From: Polyangiaceae bacterium
Lineage (GTDB): Bacteria; Myxococcota_A; Polyangia; Polyangiales; Polyangiaceae
NCBI GenBank assembly: GCA_016715885.1
Contig: JADJXL010000020.1
Coordinates: forward strand, 1,324,572 to 1,388,571
DNA length: 64,000 bases
Reading direction: 5' to 3'
Under the pieces are notes generated by a model, which was given only the letters and a program-made list of their open reading frames with translations, ran no database searches and was not told the DNA's origin. This document shows, in pieces, positions 35,885-45,500 of the stretch. A program made the translations under genes and the position numbers. Position 1 is the stretch's first letter. Every line of letters begins with the position of its first letter.

Positions 35885-36526
35885 CTACTGTCTCTCCATG
35901 AGCTTTTTTCTATGCTCTGGGTTACCAAATTCTTCGGCCGAATTCACTTTGGGGTAGGGTGCATTGGGTACCGGGACCCCGAGGAACTTGCAAAGCGGCT
36001 CCCATCCCTGTTTCGCTTCGAATACGAGCAGCCGATCCGCAGCAATGCTGCGACGCACCTCTTCATTGTGGCGCTCGTAAACTGAAGCCAAGTGCGCATT
36101 ATCGTCCGCTTTGCCACCAAACGTGCGTTCGAGTACGAGTTTGCGCGCCATTTGATGCTGCGCTTGGGCAATATCAACGCCCTCGGGTGGTTCGCCTTGC
36201 ATCACCCTGAGAATCGTTTGATGCATGCTGTTGAGCCACGATTCGGTGGATCGAACGGTGAGAATGACCTTTGCATCCGAGTAATGGCTCGCGAGCTCGC
36301 GCCAAAAGAAGGTCGATGGCCAATCGACGGTGGATTGATAACCCGCAAAAATCGATTCCCAATCGACGGGGCCGTCGGCAGCGGCGCTCCAGATTTCGGA
36401 ATGATGGGGATTCTTGAACACCTCGACCATGTGATAACAAGGCCCCACGCCCAGCATTTCGAGCGCAAGCTTCATCGAAAGAGTTCCCGTGCGCCCGAAG
36501 CCGGCGCCGACCACCTTGAGTGCCAT
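35885..36526 (-). CDS. Sulfotransferase-family protein
   Basis: The ATG at 36526 has GGAGG nine bases upstream, giving about 213 residues. The PAPS-binding loop GAGFGRTGTLSMKLALEM lies at residues 6-24. The pattern AKVILTVRSTESWLNSM is the conserved 3'-phosphate region seen in Sulfotransfer_3 proteins. It probably moves sulfate from PAPS onto a hydroxyl of a metabolite, lipid or glycan. No PAPS synthesis gene is adjacent. Confidence 0.85.
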   Translation of the reverse strand: MALKVVGAGFGRTGTLSMKLALEMLGVGPCYHMVEVFKNPHHSEIWSAAADGPVDWESIFAGYQSTVDWPSTFFWRELASHYSDAKVILTVRSTESWLNSMHQTILRVMQGEPPEGVDIAQAQHQMARKLVLERTFGGKADDNAHLASVYERHNEEVRRSIAADRLLVFEAKQGWEPLCKFLGVPVPNAPYPKVNSAEEFGNPEHRKKLMERQ

Positions 36527-36629
36527 CGTGCATGACCTCCAATCGCCACTGCGGCGGGATGGGCGCATATTTTCACGACTGCAACGCGATGTCGATCAGA
36601 ATCGACACCCGAAAGCAAAATCTCGCACG

Positions 36630-37259
36630 TCAATCCAAACCGATGACTCGTCCCGCCGCAATGCGCAATCGATGGGCGTTCGTCATGGTCGCAAATGCCT
36701 CGTCGTGCGTCGCGACGACCGAAATGCCTCCCGACCGCGCATGCTCCGAAAGCACATCCGCCAGCATCGTAACCCCTGATACATCCAGACCATTCGTTGG
36801 CTCGTCGAGCAGCAAAAGCCGAACATTGCCCACGAGAGCTGCGGCAAGGCAACTGCGACGCCGCTGACCCAAGGAAAGACTGCCAATATGTTGATCAGCA
36901 TACGAATCAACGCCGAGGCGCGTGAACAACGACGCATCGGGTAATGTAGATCGCTTCAATGACGCAACGAGTCCCACAAGTTCGCGCGGGGTCATGTGGG
37001 GCGGAGCATCTGCCGCTTCGGGGACATATCCAATTCGTGCTCGATCGGTAATTGGATAACCGAATAGACTATCCGAATCGAGCGTGGCGCCGCCAGCATC
37101 GGCATCCATGACGCCGGCAAGAATACGTAATAACGTGGACTTTCCCGCGCCATTTTCACCGAAAAGCGCCAGCGTTCGTCCCGGAGATACATCGAACGTA
37201 ACTTCATCGAGGACCTTGCGCCCTCCGAGCACTTTGCAGAGGCCGACGACAGACAACAT
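36630..37259 (-). CDS. ABC transporter ATP-binding protein
   Basis: A 209-residue ABC protein, a little short for the family. It has Walker A FGENGAGKST, the Q-loop region IGYVPEAADAPPHMT, the signature SLSLGQRRRS (non-canonical, with SLGQR in place of SGGQ) and Walker B LLLDEPTNGLD, then H-loop VVATHDEAFATM. Its ATG overlaps the stop of the upstream permease gene (TGATG). It probably powers export by that permease. An in-frame extension to 37364 is rejected because it overlaps the permease gene and is unlike an ABC protein. Confidence 0.88.
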   Translation of the reverse strand: MLSVVGLCKVLGGRKVLDEVTFDVSPGRTLALFGENGAGKSTLLRILAGVMDADAGGATLDSDSLFGYPITDRARIGYVPEAADAPPHMTPRELVGLVASLKRSTLPDASLFTRLGVDSYADQHIGSLSLGQRRRSCLAAALVGNVRLLLLDEPTNGLDVSGVTMLADVLSEHARSGGISVVATHDEAFATMTNAHRLRIAAGRVIGLD

Positions 37260-38500
37260 CACGAAACTCCCCGGCGGCGACGCAATACTTCGGCGCGCCG
37301 CATGGCTATGGCAATGGATAATGCAGCAAGAACGAGATGCAATAGGAGCGCACGTTCTCCCCAAAGAGAGGCCGTCACGACGCCCATGATCGTCACGACG
37401 AGGGCCGATACCATGCCGCGATCACCTCGTTTCGGCGACGCGTCGGCTTCACGCGCAAAACCGGCAAAAGCGCCGCCTACGGCCATTCCGAAAAACAATG
37501 GAATCATAGCGACGCGGACCAGCGTCCACGCCGAATGACGAAGCAGAATCGCCGCAACCAGGCCGAGAAATAGCCCCGCCGCTGCGCCAATGACCGACGT
37601 TGCAAGGGCCGCTGCGAGCGCGCGTGTGCGCGGAGACGTACCCATAACATCGCAAAGCCACGCGGACAAACGCTCCGATCGAATGACCGCCGCACTGGAT
37701 CCCGACATTGCGGGTGAAATGGCGACCGCCGCAAGACCAAGCGAAAGCGCACCGAAGGCAGGAGGGGTTTCGAGGTCATGGCCACGAGCGGCCATCGGTA
37801 AGGAGAGCCCCGCGAGAATCGATAAAATGAACGCTCGCCCAAGGACCGCCGGTTCTTTCCGCAAAACATAAAAAAGATGCGTCATGGCCAAGGCAATGAC
37901 AGGTGCCCGTGCACGCACCGAACCTCGCGCCATGGCGTGCATTTCGGGCGCGCGATCCATCGCATGCCCGACAGCAATCAACGAAGCAATGCAAGCCGTC
38001 GGAAACGCAATCATGACGGACGGTTGAAGTGCAATCGCGGCCCATCCCAATGCGACGAGCACGTGAACGATGCCCACAGGCCGCGTCACGAGCGCCGCAT
38101 GCACGGCGAGCGCTCCAAGACCGGCCGCAAATCCCGACGCAATACTTTCACCGCGGCCAAAAAGAACCATCCACGGCAATTCGACCACGAGGCCACTCAG
38201 TGCTGCGGATGCGTAAAGCACCCATCGAGGCGCCGGAAGCCAACGCAAATACATCGACGACGGCGGAACGAGCGCCAGGCGCGCAACGGGAAGCGCAAGC
38301 ACGAGCCAGCCGGTCCACAAGACGAATGCGAGCGGCCACGAAGTTCGCAGCGTAAAGACGAGATCGGCGGCGCGCATGCCCGTCGGACCAAAAACAATGA
38401 ATGCGACGACGAAGACGCCGAAAAATAACGGGGCACCCAGAGGCACGGCCGCACGTGCCGACAGACTCATGTACACGAGCGCCAGGCGAACGTAGCGCAT
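37259..38500 (-). CDS. ABC transporter permease-like membrane protein
   Basis: A 413-residue protein with about 10-12 hydrophobic segments, such as AAVPLGAPLFFGVFVVAFIVF, VALGWAAIALQPSVMIAF and SVIGAAAGLFLGLVAAILL. There is no ABC domain; the next gene supplies it with a one-base TGATG overlap. It resembles ABC-2 type export permeases by size and layout, but without a diagnostic motif. The preceding cyclase-like gene ends three bases before its start, so the three are co-transcribed. Confidence 0.7.
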   Translation of the reverse strand: MRYVRLALVYMSLSARAAVPLGAPLFFGVFVVAFIVFGPTGMRAADLVFTLRTSWPLAFVLWTGWLVLALPVARLALVPPSSMYLRWLPAPRWVLYASAALSGLVVELPWMVLFGRGESIASGFAAGLGALAVHAALVTRPVGIVHVLVALGWAAIALQPSVMIAFPTACIASLIAVGHAMDRAPEMHAMARGSVRARAPVIALAMTHLFYVLRKEPAVLGRAFILSILAGLSLPMAARGHDLETPPAFGALSLGLAAVAISPAMSGSSAAVIRSERLSAWLCDVMGTSPRTRALAAALATSVIGAAAGLFLGLVAAILLRHSAWTLVRVAMIPLFFGMAVGGAFAGFAREADASPKRGDRGMVSALVVTIMGVVTASLWGERALLLHLVLAALSIAIAMRRAEVLRRRRGVS

Positions 38501-38503
38501 CGC

Positions 38504-39712
38504 TCACGCGTGAATGACGCAACCGGACAGATTTACGCCGGAAATCGTCAACTCGAATGCTTGTCCCATTTTGACGACGTCCGCCGTGACGGCCGATTGT
38601 TCGACCAAAATGCCATCGACGCCAGCGTCCTCGGAGAGCTTGGATGCAACATTCACAGGATTGCCCGCAATGTCGCGTCCGCCTCGTGCAAGTGGAAATA
38701 AAAACACCTCGCCTTTGGCAATGCCCACCCGAGCATTGAAGCCGAGGCTGCCATTCGTTCGGACGACGCCGCGGGCAAACACCAATGCCTCCCGCTCGTC
38801 ATCGAAGAGCACGATGGCCAAAGCCCCCGTCGACTTGACGACGTCGGCTCGATGTTCCGACGCAACGCGACGAATGGCGCGATCCGCCAAAGACATTTCG
38901 GTGAACGCATCGAGCAAGAGCGGCTTTCGAGATCGATTGATTTTGACGAATGCGACCGTCGTGACTTTGCGGTAATCGTCGAATGCATCGAGGGCAAGCT
39001 CGTCGAGCGACATGCGGCGCAATTTTTGAAAAAATGCATCGCTGAAGGGCGTGGGGTAGCGGATGTCGTCTCCAATGATTGCATGAATCGGACGCTGATA
39101 ATCCCTAATCGACCAGAGCTCGCCGTGGCTTTCGAGGTCCGAGCGCAAAACTGCATGCGCCCGCACAGCCTCACCGAGGCGCTCGTATACCGGCCGAGAC
39201 ACGACGATTTCACCGCCCCGAGTATCATCTTCGGCAATTTCTTCAATAAAATCGGCGTCATCGCCAAAAAGGCCGCCCGCGATGCCGACGCACTGCCCGA
39301 AATGAATACCAATGCCGATTTTTACCGCGAGCGCCTTGCCTCGCTCTTGCACCTCGAGCATTTGTTCGACGACGGCTGCGGGATCGATTGGCTCGGGGAA
39401 AAACATCTGCGCATTGTCCGCGGCCCATACGCCAATGGCCTGACCACCAATGGCTTTGCCACAAGCGTGAAGGACCTCTTTGGGTTCCGACACGAGCTTC
39501 AACACTTCGGGTAGCGAGAATTGTTGCGTGAGTTTCGACAAACCCGCCGCGTCCATCGAAACGATCGTGCCGCGTACCAAATATGGTTCGAGCAGGTGCG
39601 CGTGTGTTTCAGCGGACCTATCCGATTCGTTCCAACGCAGCACGAGCTCGGGGGGTACCGCACCCGCAATGTCCTGCGTGAGATCCGCAAGCGATATGTC
39701 GTGAGCACCCAT
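38504..39712 (-). CDS. Protein with two degenerate class III cyclase-homology domains
   Basis: About 402 residues from the ATG at 39712. The first half holds TIVSMDAAGLSKLTQQFSLP and GIGIHFGQCVGIAGGLFGDDA; the second holds RVGIAKGEVFLFPLARGGRDIAGNPVNVASKLSE, the class III cyclase pattern GxVxxGxxG...VNxAxRL. The usual Arg of NxAxRL is Lys here, and the second domain has no clear metal-binding Asp, so catalysis is doubtful. No signal peptide or membrane segment is seen. It may sense a nucleotide or bind a partner for the ABC pair directly downstream. Confidence 0.72.
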   Translation of the reverse strand: MGAHDISLADLTQDIAGAVPPELVLRWNESDRSAETHAHLLEPYLVRGTIVSMDAAGLSKLTQQFSLPEVLKLVSEPKEVLHACGKAIGGQAIGVWAADNAQMFFPEPIDPAAVVEQMLEVQERGKALAVKIGIGIHFGQCVGIAGGLFGDDADFIEEIAEDDTRGGEIVVSRPVYERLGEAVRAHAVLRSDLESHGELWSIRDYQRPIHAIIGDDIRYPTPFSDAFFQKLRRMSLDELALDAFDDYRKVTTVAFVKINRSRKPLLLDAFTEMSLADRAIRRVASEHRADVVKSTGALAIVLFDDEREALVFARGVVRTNGSLGFNARVGIAKGEVFLFPLARGGRDIAGNPVNVASKLSEDAGVDGILVEQSAVTADVVKMGQAFELTISGVNLSGCVIHA

Positions 39713-39830
39713 CGGTCGAGCCGGTCCCTCCGACGCGGTGCATAACACGCGGCGAGCAAACTGAAAACAGAAAAAGGCTGTCGATGGTGACGATGATGAG
39801 AGGAGCGCGAAGTTGATCGTTACGCTACGA

Positions 39831-41756
39831 TCATGGCTGCTGGACAGGGCAGCTTCGGCGCGTGAGCCAGTCGACGACGGACCTCACGACAGGGCGATAC
39901 CCAAAGCTCAACTGCGACGGGTCATTGAGCTGCGCCGGGCAAATCGAGCCAACGACGGCTTGGTCACCAAGTGATTCGAGGAGCATGAGCGGCCGAATGC
40001 CGGGATACGCTTTCGCTCGAACTTGCAGCGTGGGGCTGTTCCCATTGTTGGGATCCGGTTGGCAGAGCGGATTGTCGTTGTTCTTGTCGGTGCAATCGCA
40101 GGCCGTGAGGTTGGTGTCCGTGCAATCGCGCTCGGTGCCCGGCAAAAGCGGGAAAATGCAAGCGTATTGCAGATCGTCCTGTGTCGGAATGGTCGTCTCA
40201 TGCCCATTGATTGGATTTGCGAGCGGCATGGTCGAATCCACGTTCACATCGCCCGTAATGGGGTTGGTCCCGTTGCGCTTTTTGTGCGTCTCGATCATGA
40301 GTGGATCGAGTGGCGCGACGTAATTTGCGGGGTCGCCGATGATGACGTCCCATGTCGAGGCATTGACGCCTGTAATGGGACCGGCGAGCTCGGCCGCGTT
40401 TTTGAATCCCTTGGAAATGTCGTTCTTGTCGCGTGCAATGTCCTGCCACGGCACACCGACGATGCCCGTCACGAGAACTTGCTGCGGCCCGCGAACCTGG
40501 GTGTTGTCGTCGTTGGGATTCAGATCGGAAAAGAGCGGATTGGGAACGAGGTCGCCCGATCGATTCGCAATCGTGGCGGACGTGAACGCCTGCGTGTATC
40601 GATCGATGGGATACATGAAGTCGATGCCGAACCTTCGTTTTTGATCCCAGCATCGGAGATTGATGTTGTCCTCGATGTCCGTGAGAAATCCATTGTTCTG
40701 CGAGCATGTGGGGTCCGGTGAGCATTGACCTTGATCCACGGCGCAGGACAAACAGCACGGATCGTTTGGATTCGTCGCGCATTCTTGTCGAGCTCGCGGC
40801 ATGCGCCACGGCGTAGCGCCTTCGCGGAGCTTGTTGACGGCGTAAAACTGGCCATACTCCTTCGTCGAGCAATCGTTTTCGTCGGTCAACATGACGACCG
40901 CCACGAGCGAATCGGGGCGCAAGAATTCCGTGCGCTGCTGCAATAGCGACGTATCGGTACCCGTCGGCGTAGCAATGCCATTGTTGGCAGTGATGGTTTC
41001 GTAAGGCTCGGGATCGACCAGGAATCGGTAAATGCTTTCGAGCTGCGATTCGTACCCGCAACCAATTTGCCCCACACCGAGCACCAAATCGCGCAGACGT
41101 GGAGCAAGTCCTCCGCCCATGCCGTCGCTCACTTCGGATTCACCCGGCGGACTTTTGACTTGACCCGGATCCCACGCCAAAAACTTCTTGTTGTCGTACG
41201 TTGGCACCGTCGCCTGATTACAATGATCGGCACGATCGAGCAAATGCGCCTTGTCGTTGTTCGTCAAATTCGGATCGGGTTGGCATTCCTTGGCGGTGGG
41301 GTCGACATTCGGACATGCATCCGAGCCATGTCCCCCAATGCTGGAACTGATGACGCCGAAATGAATGTCCGTCATGGGCACGAATGTTCGAACAAGGCCC
41401 GCAGGGCACGCTTCCGCAGGATCAGCCGGTTGCGACGGCGGCTCGGCACCCGTGGGATCATAACACGGCGGATTGACCAAACCCTGCACGAGATCCGGGA
41501 CGGCGCGGGACAATATCTCTTGCTTGTCGGCCATGCTGCGCGAATTGTCGATTGCGAGAATCAAGTCCATCTTTGCGGGATTGACGCACGCATTCGAGCC
41601 CCCACCGCTCCCACCATCCCCTCCACCACCAGCACCACCATTACCACCATTACCACCGCTGCCTCCACTGCCACCATTCGGGGTGCTGGAGCAACCTCCG
41701 ATCACGCACAATGACGCAATGGTCAGGCCAAACATACTCAGCGCTCTGCTTTTCAT
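39831..41756 (-). CDS. VWA-like secreted lipoprotein with Gly-rich linker
   Basis: The start is excellent: GAGGAGGT before the ATG at 41756, giving 641 residues. It has a lipoprotein signal (TIASLCVIGGC), then a linker of Gly/Ser/Asn repeats (GGSGGSGGNGGNGGAGGGGD). MDLILAIDNSRSMADKQE has the DxSxS metal-site pattern of von Willebrand A domains, and the body has many Cys, Pro and acidic residues. The likely role is adhesion or surface binding. A 112-residue in-frame extension has no signal and lies over the intergenic region, so it is rejected. The last 60 residues contain four Cys. Confidence 0.8.
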   Translation of the reverse strand: MKSRALSMFGLTIASLCVIGGCSSTPNGGSGGSGGNGGNGGAGGGGDGGSGGGSNACVNPAKMDLILAIDNSRSMADKQEILSRAVPDLVQGLVNPPCYDPTGAEPPSQPADPAEACPAGLVRTFVPMTDIHFGVISSSIGGHGSDACPNVDPTAKECQPDPNLTNNDKAHLLDRADHCNQATVPTYDNKKFLAWDPGQVKSPPGESEVSDGMGGGLAPRLRDLVLGVGQIGCGYESQLESIYRFLVDPEPYETITANNGIATPTGTDTSLLQQRTEFLRPDSLVAVVMLTDENDCSTKEYGQFYAVNKLREGATPWRMPRARQECATNPNDPCCLSCAVDQGQCSPDPTCSQNNGFLTDIEDNINLRCWDQKRRFGIDFMYPIDRYTQAFTSATIANRSGDLVPNPLFSDLNPNDDNTQVRGPQQVLVTGIVGVPWQDIARDKNDISKGFKNAAELAGPITGVNASTWDVIIGDPANYVAPLDPLMIETHKKRNGTNPITGDVNVDSTMPLANPINGHETTIPTQDDLQYACIFPLLPGTERDCTDTNLTACDCTDKNNDNPLCQPDPNNGNSPTLQVRAKAYPGIRPLMLLESLGDQAVVGSICPAQLNDPSQLSFGYRPVVRSVVDWLTRRSCPVQQP

Positions 41757-41854
41757 GCATACCTCCTCAGGACGAGACGATAAGGACCACGACGCGTTCC
41801 CACGCGACCCAAATGTGACAGCAAGCCCTGTCGCTTGGACACTTGGCCAGCAAA

Positions 41855-42508
41855 CTACTTGGGCAGGTCGGTAGTGCCTCGTGAGCGCCGAAAGTGAATA
41901 AAAACAACGAGAAGCACGGTTGCGACGGTCAGCGGGATGGCGTGCCGAACGATCCACTCGCGCATGGAAGCTATCCCACCAAGAAGCGCTTGACCGGACA
42001 GCCGGCACATGACGGCCCACAGGATTTGCGACCCCACGAGCGCGGGTAAAAAGGTTCGTCGCGGTACGGCTGATGCACCTGCGAGCGCACATACGATGGG
42101 TCCGGGAACGACGAAAACGAGCAGCGGCGCGGACACTCGAAGCGGCGTCAGCAGGCGCTCCAATCGATTTTCGGACGCAATGCGCCGGCGCACGAGGAAT
42201 CCGACGAGCATGGGGCCTTGCATCCGTCCCAGGAAAAACCCGAGTAAACAGTGCGCAATTGAAATGGTGATTGTCGGGGCGTAATACGCGAAAGGTTCCG
42301 TGAGAGCCGCGACGATGACGAGATGTCCGATGACGGGGCTCAGAACGAGCAGCGCGATCGGCGCGTGGGCAAGCAGCATGGGCGAGATTGCGGCCCCGAC
42401 AATCCGGCCGGCCATCATGACCACGAACGCGCCGCCCAGAATTTTTGCTTGCATCGCCGCTTTCGCGTTCGCTTTTTCCGCAGGCTTTGCTTCTTCGTGG
42501 ACGGCCAC
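41855..42508 (-). CDS. DedA/VTT-like multi-pass membrane protein
   Basis: A 217-residue protein (GTG start) with about 5 hydrophobic segments. The segment PGPIVCALAGASAVPRRTFLPALVGSQILW resembles the VTT motif region of DedA/SNARE-associated proteins, which are thought to move lipids or ions across the inner membrane. A long Lys/Ala-rich soluble N-terminus precedes the first TM. It diverges from the caspase-like gene with 73 bases between starts. Confidence is moderate. Confidence 0.62.
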   Translation of the reverse strand: MAVHEEAKPAEKANAKAAMQAKILGGAFVVMMAGRIVGAAISPMLLAHAPIALLVLSPVIGHLVIVAALTEPFAYYAPTITISIAHCLLGFFLGRMQGPMLVGFLVRRRIASENRLERLLTPLRVSAPLLVFVVPGPIVCALAGASAVPRRTFLPALVGSQILWAVMCRLSGQALLGGIASMREWIVRHAIPLTVATVLLVVFIHFRRSRGTTDLPK

Positions 42509-42581
42509 GGAGCGAGCATGTTACATGAATGTGCGTCGCGCCAGTGGCGTCGCCTCGGCGCCTTCATTTTTTGTACGTCCC

Positions 42582-45500
42582 ATGAGCCTTGTCACTCGAA
42601 GCGCCGCGTTTGCCCTCGCCCTTGGATTCGTTTCCGCAGCGTCACCTGCGCGCGCAGACACATCTTCGACTGCGGTCACCCTGACCCCGCAGCTCGTGCA
42701 CCATTTCGACTATCACGCAAACGTCACGATTTCACCGAGCGGCCGCGTCGTGGCGTCGCTGCACCGAGGCAGCATTCATATTTGGGACGTTGAAACGGGC
42801 ACTATTTTGCGGACGCTCTCGCCGCCGGGCGCGCCAACGTTTGCCTTTACAAACGATGGCGAAAACATCCGGTACTTGTATCCGTCGATCGTCGACGGCA
42901 AAGGGACGCTATTTTCGGGCACGTGGGACCTCGCGACCGGAAAGTCTTCGCAAAAACTCGTCCGCGCGGGGCTCTTCGTGACAACCATCCTCGCAGGAGG
43001 TCAGCGCGCAATTCTCGGCGAAAATCCGAGCGGGATCATTCATGTATACGATATTGAAAACGACAAAATCATAAAATCATTCGGGCTCCGTCCTCCCACG
43101 CCGTTTTCACCCGGACAACTCGATCCGCGGCTGGTGCTGAGTCTCAGCGTCTCGAAAAACGGCGAATCGGTGCTGGTCGAGCGAAATGACGGTTCTTGCG
43201 AATTGTGGGATGTCGACCGCGGCTCCAAGCGATACGAAGTAAAACGTCCTCATCCAACGACGCGCATTGGAATGGCTGCCGACGGCTCGCGCGCCGTATA
43301 CACCAAACCAAGCGCCCCTGGCGGCGGAACGGCGCTCGATGTCGTGGATGCGCGAGCCGGAACGCTGCTTCGAACGATTCCCATGCAGCGAGACATGGTC
43401 GTAGGACTTGCCATTTCAGCCGATGGACGCAAAGCAATGACGGCGCTCGCCACCGGCAAGTTTCGCGTGTGGAACCTCGATACTGGCTCCGAGCTGAGCT
43501 CGATTTCGATTCCATCCATGGATACGGTGCCCACCGCCGCTCTTTCGTTCATTTCGGATGATCGCGTCGTTTTTGGAAGCACGGGACGGCTGGAGATCTG
43601 GGACGTCACGCGATGGCAAAAATTGCAGGCGTTCAGCGAAGACAAAAGCGCCGTCAATATGATCACGACAGCGGCCATATCACCTGCATTCGATCGCGCC
43701 ATTTCTGCCGGATTCGACGGGAAAACCCTGCGCTATTCGTCATGGGACTTGTCGAGCCTCGGATGGCTCGGGTACTTTCCTGTATCCACATCGAACGCTA
43801 CTGCCGTGATCGCGGCCAATGCTTCGCGCGCTTGGGCTCCGAGCTCGAATGGATTTTCGGTGCTGGATTTGCGAACGCAAACTCCGCGAAACATCATGCG
43901 GGACACGGGTACGTTCATAGGTGGGTTCTTCGCGGTCTCGGGCAATGGGAAGAAGATGATCGTGAGCGGTCATCGTCGCGGCTCCGATCCCATCTCGAAC
44001 CAGACGTGGAACGAAATTGTGCTTTCGGAATGGGATGCAGAATCTGGCGCAAAAATCGACAAGCTCGTGCGAAGGAAGGATTCCGTATCGCAAACGGTCT
44101 TGGCGGCATCGGACGACGGGCGGTTCGTCGTAACGAACGATTACGATATGCTCATCCGGCGCAAAACCGTTCATTTGTGGGATCTCACGCGGGACACGCT
44201 CGTCTCCGCGTTCGACATGAGCCGAGCAAGCTACGCCAATGCAACGATTTCCGCGGACGGTAAAACGCTGGGCATTGCATTCATGGAGGAATCGAAGCCG
44301 GGCAGCCATACCGTGCAGATCATCGATGCACCAAGCGGGAAAGTGCGCCTGAAAACGGCATCCAGCATCGTCGGGCTGGCGCAAACCATGACGTTTTCTC
44401 CCAGTGGCGACAAGCTCGCTTTGGGTAGCGTGACGATCGAAGTGTTCGATACGAAAACGGGGGCATTGCTTCATACTTTTCGAGGTGACACGCAATGGGT
44501 CAAGTCGCTCGCATTTTCGCCGGATGGAAACTACTTGCTTGCGGCAGGTCAAGGCGGATCGGTCATCCTGTATCGCTTTGACAAACCTGCATCGGTCACG
44601 ATGATATCGTCTGGCGACGAATGGCTCGTCTACGACGGTGACGGGTATTTCGACGCTTCGCGCAAAGGCGGATCGCTCGTGGCTGCAGTCGACGGTCTGC
44701 GATCTCATCGCATCGACCAGCTTGCCGTACGGAGCAATCGGCCTGATTTGCTGCTCGAACGGATGGGCCTCGGCGATCCGGACATCATTGCGCATTTTCG
44801 ATCCCGTTATCAGCGGCGCCTCGAAAAATTGGGCATAGCCGACGAATCGGCGTTACCGACGTTCAGCACGACGCCCGAAGTGACGCTCGATCGCGTGGAT
44901 GTCGAGGGCTCCGTGGCGACCGTGAAATTCCACGTGGTTGCGCGAGGTACGGAACTATTACGTTACAACATTTTCGTCAACGACGTGCCACTGTTCGGTG
45001 CGCTTGGCAAACCTACGTCGGGAAAAACCCAGCACCTCGAAGAACGAATCGAGCTCGGATCGGGGCGTAACAAGATCGAAGTCAGCGCGCTCGATGTGCG
45101 CGGCGGTGAATCGTTACGTGCGGTGCGGGTCGTCGAGCGAAAGGAGGCGGCAAAAGGCGATCTTTATTATTTGGCATTCGGAGTATCCAAATACAAAAAT
45201 TCCAAATACGACCTCGGATATCCGCACAAGGACGTGACGGATCTTGGGGACGTGTTACGAGCGGGTGCGGGTCATACGTTTACGAACGTGCATGTGCGGA
45301 CGTATGTCAATGAAGCGGCGACGGTAGAAAACGTGCGCAAGGCAAAGGATTTTTTGCAGAAATCGACGGTGGAGGACACGGTGGTGCTTTTCATTGCCGG
45401 TCACGGGCTCCATGCGAACGATGCTGCTGCGGATTATTATTTTGCGACGCACGAGGTCGATCCGACGCGGCTATCGGAGACGGCTGCTCCTTTCGACGTC

